Assembly: GCA_001563335.1 (NCBI GenBank)
Contig: LRSL01000055.1
Span: forward strand, 1-64,000
Origin: Candidatus Thorarchaeota archaeon SMTZ1-45
GTDB lineage: Archaea > Asgardarchaeota > Thorarchaeia > Thorarchaeales > Thorarchaeaceae
Length of the DNA stretch: 64,000 nt
Direction of reading: 5' to 3'
Each line of letters starts with the position of its first letter. Position 1 is the stretch's first letter. Shown piece after piece: positions 8,922 through 17,875 of the stretch. The notes under the pieces were generated by a model. That model did no database searches and was not told the DNA's origin. It saw only the letters and a list, made by a program, of their open reading frames with translations. The position numbers and the translations under genes were made by a program.

Positions 8922-9463
8922 AACAGCCCCTCGGCCATCAGTCCTAGATTTTCCCCGGCTGGGCCAATACAGGCAACTTGAGCCTTGGGGTCAGTTTCTT
9001 CCAACAACTCATCAGTTGTGGCATATGTGTCCTTTCCCCAAAGCTTTGAGGCGTCTCTAATCTCAACATCATCATCATTAATCCATAGATAGACAGGAGT
9101 TTCTGCTTTTCCATGAAAGACAACAGCTGCGAACCCTGCGCGTCTTAGCTGAGCACCAAAGTACCCTCCTGCATGAGAGTCAAATATCGTACCAGTTGTT
9201 GGAGACTTGGTTACTACAACAAACCGTCCTGCAGTTGGGACACTCGTTGCAGTTGATGGACCTACTGCAAACACAAGGATGTTGTCAGGAGTCAGAGCAT
9301 CCGTCCCCGGTGCAAGATTATCAAAAAGGAGCTTGACTCCAAGCCCTCTACCTCCGAGATACTGTCTGAATAGATCAGGAGGGAGAGACTCTTTATGAAT
9401 GCTTTTGTCGTTCAGAGAAACATGCAGGAGTGGTGCATCTGAATAGAGTGAAGATTTTGACAT
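8834..9463 (-). CDS. aor: Aldehyde ferredoxin oxidoreductase, N-terminal third (frameshifted)
   Basis: Domain 1 of an aldehyde ferredoxin oxidoreductase, which holds the tungstopterin: LGGRGLGVKLLFDNL, the GPSTATSVPTAGRFVVVTKSP strand-turn and the IFDSHAGGYFGAQLRRAGF motif. It reads well to CIGPAGENLGLMA (about 8937); after that the frame gives a non-homologous tail. Family members have roughly 20 residues (ending RAAGRGGxG) between GENL and AVMGSK. Here about 13-14 of these are absent, so the lesion looks like a deletion near 40 bases rather than a single-base slip. The ATG has a strong TAGGAGGTAA site and follows deoC by 12 bases. It is either a pseudogene or an assembly error. Confidence 0.85.
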   Translation of the reverse strand: MSKSSLYSDAPLLHVSLNDKSIHKESLPPDLFRQYLGGRGLGVKLLFDNLAPGTDALTPDNILVFAVGPSTATSVPTAGRFVVVTKSPTTGTIFDSHAGGYFGAQLRRAGFAAVVFHGKAETPVYLWINDDDVEIRDASKLWGKDTYATTDELLEETDPKAQVACIGPAGENLGLMAEGLLWGQRTSKQSLQKAQERLEYMTPKDSRML

Positions 9464-9475
9464 GTTGTTTACCTC

Positions 9476-10297
9476 CTAATCATTGAAGACGTTGTGTTCT
9501 TTATCAGGACAAGTGAGACATCGCTCTTTGTACCACTTGTAGACTTCCTTCGGTTGCTTTGCCATGTTAGCCTGTCGACTTGGACAAGTCCAACATGGCT
9601 TGTCAGGTGCCATCCACGAGTCACTATATTTAGCCCACCGAAAGTCTTCAACTATTGCAACACCTGCACTCGTTCCAATTCGATCAGCTCCAGCATCAAT
9701 CACACGAATTGCATCTTTGAATGAACGAATTCCACCAGCAGCCTTGACACCCATTGATGGACCAACTGTTTCACGCATTAGCCTAACATCATGTGGTGTA
9801 GCGCCCATTGGACCAAACCCAGTAGAGGTCTTGACAAAATCAGCTCCAGCCTCTTTACATATGATACATGCTTTTCGTTTCTGGTCATCCGTGAGGAAAC
9901 CCGTTTCAAGTATAACCTTGATATGTGCATCTCCAGAAGCTTCTACAACTGCTTCAATATCACGTTTAACAAGGTCATAGTTCTCATCTCGCATGGCTCC
10001 AATATTCATGACCATGTCAACCTCTTGAGCTCCAGCACTGACAACATCAGCTGTTTCGCAAGCTTTCACCTCAGGTGTTGTAGCGCCAAGAGGAAATCCT
10101 ACCACAATACAAACCTTCACCGAGGTGTTTCTCAGAAGTTCCACAGCATATGCAGTATGAACTGGATTGATACAGACCGCTGCAAAATTGTAGATTGTTG
10201 CTTCATCACACAGTTGTTTGATCTTCGCTTTGGTTGATTCTGGTTTGAGAACTGTATGATCAATATACTTGGCTAATTTTTCCACTGTGAGATCCAT
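9476..10297 (-). CDS. deoC: Deoxyribose-phosphate aldolase with Cys-rich C-terminal extension
   Basis: Cleaves 2-deoxyribose 5-phosphate to glyceraldehyde 3-phosphate and acetaldehyde. Residues 1-220 are canonical: KYIDHTVLKPE, VVGFPLGATTPEVKA, the Schiff-base lysine in DFVKTSTGFG, VKAAGGIRSF and DRIGTSAG. Beyond the usual end there is a tail of about 45 residues with C235-x2-C238-x21-C260-x2-C263, shaped like a zinc ribbon or iron-sulfur site. GGAGG precedes the ATG. Directly downstream is an aldehyde ferredoxin oxidoreductase gene, which could use the acetaldehyde. The aldolase identity is sure; the tail's role is unknown. Confidence 0.94.
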   Translation of the reverse strand: MDLTVEKLAKYIDHTVLKPESTKAKIKQLCDEATIYNFAAVCINPVHTAYAVELLRNTSVKVCIVVGFPLGATTPEVKACETADVVSAGAQEVDMVMNIGAMRDENYDLVKRDIEAVVEASGDAHIKVILETGFLTDDQKRKACIICKEAGADFVKTSTGFGPMGATPHDVRLMRETVGPSMGVKAAGGIRSFKDAIRVIDAGADRIGTSAGVAIVEDFRWAKYSDSWMAPDKPCWTCPSRQANMAKQPKEVYKWYKERCLTCPDKEHNVFND

Positions 10298-10367
10298 GGA
10301 GATGCCTCCAGATGTGGAAAAGCTGCACTCATCACAATAAACCCTTCGAATTCACCAAGCAACGTGT

Positions 10368-10709
10368 TTATCGGGTGCCCAAATACGATTTGATGTCATC
10401 CAAGACCTCTTTCTGAAGTCTGATTACATCATGGACTTCTATTTCCTCTGCATCTTTCACTACAGAGTTCAATTGGACCACTGTCCCAACTGCATCCACC
10501 TTTGAGAAATCAACAGGGAATTCCACTTCGGCGCCTTTCACAATAAGCTCTGAACGTGTTGGATTTAGGGCAATTCTGATGCTTCTTACAATACCAATTC
10601 GCCTAGCTCTATTGTCCAAGACTTCCTTTCCCAACAGTCGTCCGGGCATACTGAGTTCATATAGCTCTGCTTCGACACTGGGCATGGTTTCCTTAGTCGT
10701 TGTGGTCAT
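10368..10709 (-). CDS. PRC-barrel-like small protein
   Basis: 113 residues. After a polar N-terminus, the stretch SMPGRLLGKEVLDNRARRIGIVRSI followed by beta strands (ELIVKGAEVEFPVDF, VVQLNSVV) and VHDVIRLQKEV resembles the archaeal PRC-barrel domain, a small beta barrel also found in RNA-processing proteins. The family assignment is by pattern. Transcribed divergently from the hef gene, with about 100 bases between the two starts. No catalytic residues are evident. Confidence 0.6.
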   Translation of the reverse strand: MTTTTKETMPSVEAELYELSMPGRLLGKEVLDNRARRIGIVRSIRIALNPTRSELIVKGAEVEFPVDFSKVDAVGTVVQLNSVVKDAEEIEVHDVIRLQKEVLDDIKSYLGTR

Positions 10710-10758
10710 TTCAATTTGGCTCCTTGCTCTATTACTTCTGTTTGTAGGAGGCTTTTTA

Positions 10759-10776
10759 CAGTGAGTATTATCACTG
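10759..10776. promoter_or_regulatory. Inverted repeat in the divergent PRC-barrel/hef promoter region
   Basis: CAGTGA and TCACTG arms separated by six bases lie between the divergent starts at 10709 and 10812, a typical place for an operator. The repeat is short and could be chance. Confidence 0.3.
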
Positions 10777-10811
10777 ATAGGTGGAAATTATACATTATCT
10801 ACGAGGCTTTG

Positions 10812-13118
10812 ATGTTGGCCAAGGCAGAGTCCTATGTGAATGAACCAATGGTACGAAAGAGTAGTATCGAATATAGAGCGTATCAGGTCAATCTCGCTGA
10901 GGTCGCAACCAAAGAAAGCACAATGATTGTTCTGAGTACTGGTCTAGGTAAGACTGTGATTGCTGCGCTCGTTGCAGCAAAGCGCTTAGTGCAATATCCA
11001 GAATCTAAGATTCTCTTCCTAGCTCCATCAAGACCTTTGGTCGACCAACAAGCGCGCTATCTCAGAAGAGTACTAGACCTTGATGAGAACTTAATCGTCT
11101 GTTTGACAGGACATGATTCACCAGAACAAAGACGGGAAATCTGGAAGGCGGCTTGTGTGGTTGTCATGACACCACAGGCTCTACAAAACGATCTTGTCCA
11201 GAGAAGCTATAGCCTAGAGGATGTAACGCTAATTGTATTTGATGAAGCCCATCGCGGTGTTGGTAACTATGCATATACCTTCGTTGCAGAACTCTATGAG
11301 AAACAGGGAATCAACAGAAGGAGTCTTGGACTAACTGCATCTCCTGGCCATCAGGCTGAACACATCAGAATGGTCTGTGAGAACCTCAGACTTTCACATG
11401 TTGAGGTTAGAGATGAGAAGAGTCGAGACGTACGTGATTATATTGTATCAATAGATTCTGAGATGCGATTTATCACAATACCTCCGGAGATTGAGGTCTT
11501 GAGGGATATCCTCTACTCAATCATTGATGTATATAGAACTCCAATAATCAACCAAGGCTTCAATCTTCCAGATGCACGACGAATGACTCGAAAAGAGATC
11601 TTGAAAACTCAGAAAGTGGTCCGAAAAGAGATAGGCTCATACACAAAACCACCTCGAGCACTGTATCTCGTCATTCGAAATCTCACAGCGCTACTTCGAG
11701 TTGTACATCTCTTGGAGTTTGTTGGAACGCAGGGTCTGATGCCAACTCATAGGTATATTCAAGGTGTCTACGAAGAAATTCGCAACAAGAAAAGCTCGAA
11801 AGGTGTCAAAGATCTAGTTTCAAGGTCAGAGTTCAAACAGTTTGAGAGCTTGCTTGGAGCTCTAATTGATAAAGGACTCACCCATCCTAAGGCAGATGCC
11901 ATACTAGAGATTGTAAGCGAGCAGCTTTCTGTTAATCTAGATTCTCGGATTTTGATATTCACGCGTTTTCGGGATACAGCAGTCGAAGTGAGTGAAACTC
12001 TAGAGCAGTTGGAGGAGGCACGAGTCAGTCGTTTTGTGGGACAGAGCTCTCGTGGCTTAGACAAGGGGTTTAGTCAGAAAAAACAGGTCGAGATTCTTGA
12101 TGGATTTCGGAATAATGAGTTCAATGTCTTAGTTGCCACACAAGTTGGTGAGGAAGGTCTTGACATTCCTGAGTGCAATTTGGTAGTGTTCTATGACTGC
12201 GTGCCATCTGTTGTACCGTATATACAACGTCGTGGTAGAACAGGACGTCATTCCCCTGGACGTGTAGTGATCTTTGTGGCAAAAGGAACTCATGATGAGT
12301 TCTACCATTGGAGTGTGATTAGTAAATTGAAGAAGATGCCATCAGCTCTGAAGGAAACAGAGAAAGAAGAGGAGGAAAAGCAGACAAGCCTTGACGAGTT
12401 TGTCAGTGAGGATGATGAGCAAGTTTTAGAACGCATGATAAGCAAAGCTCCTAAGAGGCAAGATGACCGAATTCGACTCATTGTCGATTCCCGAGAACTT
12501 CCAACAGCTGTTGCACGTGAGCTTGCCAGACTTGATGTTGAGATATCTGGAGAGAGTCTTGAGATTGGTGACTATGTGGCTTCTGAGGATGTAGCAATCG
12601 AGCGTAAAGAAACTGGCGATTTCATTCAGTCACTTATTGATGGTCGACTCTTTGTCCAGTTGTCTGCTCTACGTTCAGCGTATCGTCGTCCGGTTCTCAT
12701 AATTGAAGGAGAGCAAATCATCGGATTGCGAGCTGTAAATCCAACATCGATTTACGGGGCGCTTGCATCAATTGCCATCAGGATTCAAGTTCCAATACTT
12801 TGGACTCGAAACGCTGAAGAAACAGCTAACGTTCTCTATAGGATTGCACACCTTGAACAGAGTGAGTCCAAGAAGCCTCTTAGAACGCGATCAGGTGAGA
12901 TAAGAGGAACCGACGCGGAAGCGCTCGAATATATTCTATCTGGTTTCCCGGGTATAGACACAGTTACCTCCAGAGCAATCCTATCAGAGTTTGGCACCTT
13001 GGAGAAGATTTTCACAGTGGAGCAGAAAGAACTACAAAAAGTGAAAGGTGTTGGACCTAAGATTGCAGGACGTATAAGACGTCTATTGACTACAAGATAC
13101 CCAGGCTCAAAAAGCTAG
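10812..13118 (+). CDS. hef: Hef-type helicase/XPF-family nuclease
   Basis: Processes stalled replication forks and branched DNA. From the ATG at 10812 (GAGG five bases upstream) it has 768 residues. The N-terminal superfamily 2 helicase has motif I STGLGKT near 42, DEAH near 144, TASPG, and motif VI QRRGRTGRH near 472. An acidic linker follows, then the XPF/ERCC4 nuclease (VDSRELP, GDYVASEDVAIERKETGDF with the ERK core near 597) and C-terminal helix-hairpin-helix repeats (FPGIDTVTSRAILSEFG, KVKGVGPKIAGRIRRLL). This is the fused helicase-nuclease form. The frame extends 32 codons upstream into the promoter region, which is judged non-coding. Its stop overlaps the stop of the next, convergent gene. 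Confidence 0.95.
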   Translation: MLAKAESYVNEPMVRKSSIEYRAYQVNLAEVATKESTMIVLSTGLGKTVIAALVAAKRLVQYPESKILFLAPSRPLVDQQARYLRRVLDLDENLIVCLTGHDSPEQRREIWKAACVVVMTPQALQNDLVQRSYSLEDVTLIVFDEAHRGVGNYAYTFVAELYEKQGINRRSLGLTASPGHQAEHIRMVCENLRLSHVEVRDEKSRDVRDYIVSIDSEMRFITIPPEIEVLRDILYSIIDVYRTPIINQGFNLPDARRMTRKEILKTQKVVRKEIGSYTKPPRALYLVIRNLTALLRVVHLLEFVGTQGLMPTHRYIQGVYEEIRNKKSSKGVKDLVSRSEFKQFESLLGALIDKGLTHPKADAILEIVSEQLSVNLDSRILIFTRFRDTAVEVSETLEQLEEARVSRFVGQSSRGLDKGFSQKKQVEILDGFRNNEFNVLVATQVGEEGLDIPECNLVVFYDCVPSVVPYIQRRGRTGRHSPGRVVIFVAKGTHDEFYHWSVISKLKKMPSALKETEKEEEEKQTSLDEFVSEDDEQVLERMISKAPKRQDDRIRLIVDSRELPTAVARELARLDVEISGESLEIGDYVASEDVAIERKETGDFIQSLIDGRLFVQLSALRSAYRRPVLIIEGEQIIGLRAVNPTSIYGALASIAIRIQVPILWTRNAEETANVLYRIAHLEQSESKKPLRTRSGEIRGTDAEALEYILSGFPGIDTVTSRAILSEFGTLEKIFTVEQKELQKVKGVGPKIAGRIRRLLTTRYPGSKS

Positions 13119-13801
13119 TATACACGAGGATTCTTGCCTTTTCCTCGCTCATAGGCCTCGCGTAGGACATCTGTGATCTTCCTACTGATTTCCCAATAAT
13201 CTAGGTAATCGTTTTGTTCAAGTCGGACGAGACTGAGAATACTACGGAACAACATATACAATTTAGGGTCAATCTCACAGATCTCGCCGAGGCTTTCCTT
13301 GGCAAACTGTAGCCCTCTTAGGTAAATCTTGTCTCGTTTTGTCATAGCCTCAGCTATTTCTTTCATCTCTTGTTTATCCTTTAGCTCGAAACCCAATTGT
13401 TTCATCGTACCTATGATGTCAAGTGTCCGATCCAGTTCAGACTCAGCTTGATCAGGCAGTTCATCCATATCCCCAGTGGCTATGAAGACGTTCTCAGCAG
13501 TTGCCCTCCAGAGCTTCTGCATGATATGACTATCACCATTTCCTGCTGGTTCGTAGCCATCTTGCTCCACCAAGCCACACTTCTCGAGCTCTTTGATGTG
13601 ATATCTTACGGTTTGAGGTTTGATTTCCTTTTCAGGATCTTGTTTTGATAGAAAATCGATGAGTTCTGTAGTAGACATTCGTCGGGCTCTCAAGGCATGA
13701 AGTATCTGTCTACGACTTTCGTCACTTAGGACTTTGTACGCATCGATTGCTTCTTCACCAGTCAGGACCCGTATCGTGTCGATTGGTTTCGCCCCCTGCA
13801 T
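13115..13801 (-). CDS. ArsR-type winged-helix transcription regulator
   Basis: 228 residues. The N-terminal winged helix reads AYKVLSDESRRQILHALRAR, MSTTELIDFLS, then the recognition helix QTVRYHIKELEKCGLVEQDGY, the pattern of archaeal ArsR-like repressors. Residues 110-228 form a charged, mostly helical region, probably for dimerisation or sensing; no ligand residues are recognised. Convergent with hef: the two stop codons share the four bases CTAG at 13115-13118. The target genes cannot be told from sequence. Confidence 0.8.
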   Translation of the reverse strand: MQGAKPIDTIRVLTGEEAIDAYKVLSDESRRQILHALRARRMSTTELIDFLSKQDPEKEIKPQTVRYHIKELEKCGLVEQDGYEPAGNGDSHIMQKLWRATAENVFIATGDMDELPDQAESELDRTLDIIGTMKQLGFELKDKQEMKEIAEAMTKRDKIYLRGLQFAKESLGEICEIDPKLYMLFRSILSLVRLEQNDYLDYWEISRKITDVLREAYERGKGKNPRVY

Positions 13802-13861
13802 CAGAATTCAACCTTACCTCAAACTATAAGCTTTGAGAAATGTACAAAGTCATATTTTACA

Positions 13862-13895
13862 CGACAGCTAATAGCCCACAGGGCTACTAGTGTCG
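13862..13895. repeat. Long imperfect inverted repeat (hairpin) between two regulator genes
   Basis: Arms CGACA-CTA-TAGCCC and GGGCTA-TAG-TGTCG pair around an ACA loop, with one bulged G and one A/C mismatch, giving 14 base pairs. It lies downstream of the 87-residue winged-helix gene and about 60 bases upstream of the ArsR-type gene, both on the minus strand. No T tract follows immediately, so it may be an operator, a leader hairpin or a processing signal. Confidence 0.5.
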
Positions 13896-13908
13896 GAATT
13901 CCATTGGT

Positions 13909-14172
13909 TTATGCAGGCACGTAGATCCATTGCCGCATGTCCTGCAGGCATGGTACGCGCTTGATTAGTTTCTTCTTCAAGAGTTTTCTAAGAGCATATC
14001 TGACAGTTCGAGGTGCGAAAGACACTTTGTCCAAGAGTTGCTTTGGTGTAACGCCACCCTTACCGCTACTCCTGAGAATATCTAGGACTATCATCTGACT
14101 CTTAGTGAGCTTCATGTTCTTGAGCTCTTCTTGGAGTTGTTGATCACTCATCATTTTTGAATACCTTCCCAT
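13909..14172 (-). CDS. Small winged-helix DNA-binding protein
   Basis: 87 residues that are one winged-helix domain: a basic N-terminus, KLTKSQMIVLDILRSSGKG, VTPKQLLDKVSFAPRTVRYALRKLLKKKLIKRVP and a final strand RQWIYVP. Similar small proteins are annotated as MarR/ArsR-like regulators; a distant likeness to the RPC34/TFE-type winged helix is possible and cannot be settled here. The upstream 240-base gap to the nucleotidylyltransferase gene is AT-rich and should hold both divergent promoters. Confidence 0.7.
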   Translation of the reverse strand: MGRYSKMMSDQQLQEELKNMKLTKSQMIVLDILRSSGKGGVTPKQLLDKVSFAPRTVRYALRKLLKKKLIKRVPCLQDMRQWIYVPA

Positions 14173-14413
14173 TGTAATTTGTCAATTTTGTGAGGTTTTC
14201 TAATAGAAATTGCCTCAATCAACTAAATATTTGACCAACAAAGTTACTTATTAACTTATCGCCGTGTGGAGTAGTATGTCGCGGTGTGTGACTGCGAATA
14301 CTTAACATTGTTAATATCATTATTTGAAAGAAACGATCAAAGGCTTACTGGATGTATTTATCTAATTGCGGGAAAGTCTATAACTCCGAAGAACATGAGC
14401 TAGATGACCAGCA

Positions 14414-15691
14414 ATGAAAAAAGCCGTCATACTTGCAGCAGGTGACTCAACAAGATTGTTGCCGCTATCAGCCAACCAACCCAAACATGTTCTTCCTATT
14501 GCTGGGAAACCTTTAATCTTTCACACATTGGAAGCACTGGAAAAGGCAGGGATCAGAGAAACACTTGTAGTCTATGGATATCAAGCAAGTAAGCTTCGAG
14601 AAGCTGTAGAAACACGTGCCTGGAAGATGAAGATTTCATTTGTAGATCAAAAAGAACGAAAGGGAACTGCTCACGCTGCAGGATATGCCAAGAAGTTTGT
14701 AGGAAAGAGTAATGCAATTTTGATGTATGGTGATGTTATGGTTGGTCCTAATACCTTTGAGGGTCTTATTGAGCGTCATAAGAAGAGAAAGTTTGACTTG
14801 ACACTCTCAGTTAAACCAATTGAGAATCCAAGTGCATATGGAGTTGTTAAAGTACAAAGAGGCAAAGCCAAAGCTCTCATTGAAAAGCCTGAGCCAGAAC
14901 AAATGGTTAGCGATCTTGTGAATGCAGGAATCTATGCAATCAGCTACCCAATATGGGAAGCAATAGAGAAGACTGAACTCTCCCCAAGAGGAGAATATGA
15001 GATAACCGATTCAATATCTATGCTGATAGAGAAAGGTAATGTTGGGGCTTATTCATTACCATCTTGGTGGCTGGATATTGGAAAGCCCTGGGATTTGCTT
15101 GAAGCAAACAGGCTGTGTCTTGAGCAGTTGGAAAGACGTGTTGAAGGCACAGTAGAAGATGGGGCCACTGTGAAGGGCAAGGTCATTGTAGAAGAAGGCA
15201 CCCTGATGAAGAGTGGTGCATATATTGAGGGTCCAGTTTTCATAGATGGGGAATCTGTCATTGGGCCGAACTGCTATATTCGACCACATACATCTCTTGG
15301 AAAGAGAGTCAAGATTGGAAATGCTGTAGAGATTAAGAACTCAATCATAATGAATGACACTAATGTTGGACACCTCTCATATGTCGGTGATTCTATAATT
15401 GGTCAACGATCAAACTTTGGTGCAGGAACCATCACAGCTAACCTTCGTCATGATAACGAGACCATCTTTGCGACTGTAAAAGGTGAGCGTATAAACTCTG
15501 GGAGACGAAAACTTGGAGCTATCATCGGTGATGACGTAAAAACTGGTATTGGAACATCGATAAGTCCTGGGGTGGTGCTTCATCAGGGCTCTCAGACGGG
15601 AGTTGGTGTTATCGTCAAACGGGACATTGCACCGTATAAACTAGTTACTGTAAAACAGGACCAATCTATAATGGATGTAGAACGCCGATAG
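14414..15691 (+). CDS. glmU: Bifunctional sugar-1-phosphate nucleotidylyltransferase/acetyltransferase (GlmU-like)
   Basis: Makes an activated sugar, most likely UDP-N-acetylglucosamine, for surface glycans. 425 residues. N-terminal Rossmann-like domain: VILAAGDSTRLLPLSANQPKHVLPIAGKP (pyrophosphorylase signature with the lysine), GTAHAAGYA, YGDVMV, and WWLDIGKPWDLL. C-terminal left-handed beta helix with hexapeptide repeats from about residue 255 (VIVEEGTLMKSGAYIEGPV, YVGDSIIGQRSNFGAGTITAN). The FGAGT acetyltransferase signature supports the two-domain archaeal enzyme. ATG start. The following radical SAM gene lies 14 bases downstream, so the two may be co-transcribed. Confidence 0.88.
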   Translation: MKKAVILAAGDSTRLLPLSANQPKHVLPIAGKPLIFHTLEALEKAGIRETLVVYGYQASKLREAVETRAWKMKISFVDQKERKGTAHAAGYAKKFVGKSNAILMYGDVMVGPNTFEGLIERHKKRKFDLTLSVKPIENPSAYGVVKVQRGKAKALIEKPEPEQMVSDLVNAGIYAISYPIWEAIEKTELSPRGEYEITDSISMLIEKGNVGAYSLPSWWLDIGKPWDLLEANRLCLEQLERRVEGTVEDGATVKGKVIVEEGTLMKSGAYIEGPVFIDGESVIGPNCYIRPHTSLGKRVKIGNAVEIKNSIIMNDTNVGHLSYVGDSIIGQRSNFGAGTITANLRHDNETIFATVKGERINSGRRKLGAIIGDDVKTGIGTSISPGVVLHQGSQTGVGVIVKRDIAPYKLVTVKQDQSIMDVERR

Positions 15692-15705
15692 AGAGGAGTG
15701 ATGCT

Positions 15706-17232
15706 TTGTCATCCAATAAACTGAAAGAGTTCAACACAGTAGTAAAGGACTCAAGCAGTGTCAATGTTCTCTTCGGGTACTGTTATCCATCCACATACAG
15801 AGCAGGAATGACTGGACTTGCATTGCATATCTTTTATGCGATTTTAAACTCAAGAGAGGACACCTCATGCGAGAGATACTTCCGATATGATACTCCATCT
15901 CCAGCTCTTTCAGTAGATAGTCAGAGACCTCTGAAACATAATCACATTATTGGATTTTCACTTACTTATGAAGAGGACATAGTCAATCTAGTACAGATGC
16001 TCGACTCAGGTGATGTGCCAGTTCTTTCTGAGAAAAGAACCGAAGATGACCCTTTGGTCATTGTTGGAGGACCAGTCATCACTGCAAACCCTGAGCCCTT
16101 TGTTGATTTTGTAGATGCATTTGTAATTGGGGAAGGAGATGCAATAATTCATGATATTGTAGATGCAGTTGCATCTGGAAGTTCACGGAAAGAGGTATTG
16201 GCGCAATTTGCGGAACTCAACGGCGTATATGTTCCAACGATTCCAAGATTGAATATTGATAGGAATATCATTCTTGACCTTGATTCACTCGAGTATCCCA
16301 TTTCTCAGATTGTTCCCGATGTTCCAGAGGATTCAAGACTTGAGCCTGTTTTCGGAAAGTCGTTTCTTCTTGAGGTGACTAGAGGTTGTGGTCACTCTTG
16401 TCGATTTTGTCTCATTGGTCATGTATGTCAACCAAGAAGAACTAGAAGTCTTGACAGACTGAAATATCTAGTCAATATGGGGATAGAAAATACACCCGTA
16501 GGTAAAGTATCCATGATAGGATCTTCTCTTGGAGACCTTGATGGATTGGAAAGCCTTGTTTGTTGGACCGTAGACCAAGGCCTTGGAGTTTCTGTACCAT
16601 CATTACGTGCAGACTCTGTGAGTGAACCACTCTTGGAGTGTTTGGTTAAGAGCGGACAACGAACACTAACAATTGCTCCGGAAACGGGATCACAAGATCT
16701 GCGAAAATCGATTGGAAAAGGATTACAGAACTCTGACATCGAGAATGCTGTGGAAGTGGCAGCACGATCTGGTTACAACGCACTGAAGCTCTATTTCATA
16801 ATTGGACTTCCAGGGGAGACTGATGATGATATTAAGGCCTCTGTAGACATGATTATCAACTTAGCAAAAGCCTCTAGTTTGAAGGTCACAGCCAATATCA
16901 ATCCCTTCATTCCTAAGGCGCAAACTAGATGGGAAAGGGAACCCCAACCACCAATAGAAGAACTACGTCGAAAGTTGAAGCTGATTGAAAGAGGTGTGAA
17001 AGGGAGAGTAAAAGTAACGATTGAATCACTGGACCCAAGAAATGCAAGGATACAGGCGGCGCTTTCAATTGGAGACCGGTCATTAGGCAGGGTGATTCGG
17101 AATGCAGCTACCTATGGAGGATATGGAGGGTGGCGGCGGGCTGAGAAAGAAACTGGAATCCCGTTCTTTTCATTAGCAAATGATGCAGAAAGACTACAAA
17201 ATGAGTTGCCTTGGTCCTTTTTGCGCAAATGA
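15706..17232 (+). CDS. Radical SAM protein with N-terminal B12-binding-like domain
   Basis: 508 residues. Residues 15-170 look like the cobalamin-binding-type Rossmann domain of radical SAM enzymes (FGYCYPSTYRAGM, IIGFSLTYEEDI, VIVGGPVITANPEPF, AFVIGEGD). The radical SAM core begins with TRGCGHSCRFCLIG, giving CxxxCxxC for the 4Fe-4S cluster, followed by TIAPETGSQDLR and LYFIIGLPGETDDDI. The substrate is not known. TTG start with GAGGAG seven bases upstream; an out-of-frame ATG at 15701 should be ignored. Confidence 0.85.
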   Translation: MSSNKLKEFNTVVKDSSSVNVLFGYCYPSTYRAGMTGLALHIFYAILNSREDTSCERYFRYDTPSPALSVDSQRPLKHNHIIGFSLTYEEDIVNLVQMLDSGDVPVLSEKRTEDDPLVIVGGPVITANPEPFVDFVDAFVIGEGDAIIHDIVDAVASGSSRKEVLAQFAELNGVYVPTIPRLNIDRNIILDLDSLEYPISQIVPDVPEDSRLEPVFGKSFLLEVTRGCGHSCRFCLIGHVCQPRRTRSLDRLKYLVNMGIENTPVGKVSMIGSSLGDLDGLESLVCWTVDQGLGVSVPSLRADSVSEPLLECLVKSGQRTLTIAPETGSQDLRKSIGKGLQNSDIENAVEVAARSGYNALKLYFIIGLPGETDDDIKASVDMIINLAKASSLKVTANINPFIPKAQTRWEREPQPPIEELRRKLKLIERGVKGRVKVTIESLDPRNARIQAALSIGDRSLGRVIRNAATYGGYGGWRRAEKETGIPFFSLANDAERLQNELPWSFLRK

Positions 17233-17340
17233 TGATTGAAAAACTAGCGCCATCTTGACAAAGCTCATAAGTCAATTCTCAGAAGTCTCTCTTGAGATAC
17301 ACTATGCCCTGTACGGGTCATGGTTGTCTGGTGACGATAC

Positions 17341-17685
17341 ATGTCTGAAGATGGTGAATTTCGGGAAACATTTCCCGCTCTCAGTAAGGAGCTTGAAGAG
17401 AAAACCACAAAGACATTGAAGATAGATGGTGTCCGGACAATGGCGGAGGAAACAGGTCCCAAGGGAGGCACAGAAACATTCACACCGGATGTGGTGGATT
17501 ATATTCGACGATGTGACACAGTGTCGCAGGCTCTTGAGATCGTTGATTATCTTATGAGAAGAAACGAGATTAGTCCATCGCAAGCTAGGGAGATAAAGGG
17601 TCAATTGAAGACTGATGGTCTTAGGAGCTTTGGCTCAAAGAAGGAAAAAGACCACTACCTCCACCACGGAATTGGTGAGGAATAG
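17341..17685 (+). CDS. Conserved archaeal protein of unknown function (DUF2095-like)
   Basis: 114 residues, charged, no membrane span. Begins SEDGEFRETFPALSKELEE and continues LKIDGVRTMAEE, resembling the short archaeal DUF2095 family by pattern. The second half is helical (DVVDYIRRCDTVSQALEIVDYLMRR). ATG start with GGTGAC upstream. It is a single-gene unit between the radical SAM gene and the convergent atpB gene. The 190 bases that follow contain no feature I can support. Confidence 0.65.
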   Translation: MSEDGEFRETFPALSKELEEKTTKTLKIDGVRTMAEETGPKGGTETFTPDVVDYIRRCDTVSQALEIVDYLMRRNEISPSQAREIKGQLKTDGLRSFGSKKEKDHYLHHGIGEE

Positions 17686-17875
17686 AACAGAATAGCCTTA
17701 AAATGTGGCTAAGACTTTCATGAGTTTTACATGCTTAGTAGAGCCTACTAGGTAACTAAGATACACATAGAGCAATTCTTTCATACAACTTTGTACGAGG
17801 AGGAGAGGGTTTGAGAAAGCAAAGCTAAGTAGAACGCGTGCAAAGACTGTTAGTGAGTCTGGATACGGACTTCAC

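Noticed and set aside
17800-17830. Tiny open frame after a strong GAGGAGGAGAGGG stretch
   Set aside because: The only TTG there opens five codons before a stop; no convincing peptide gene.
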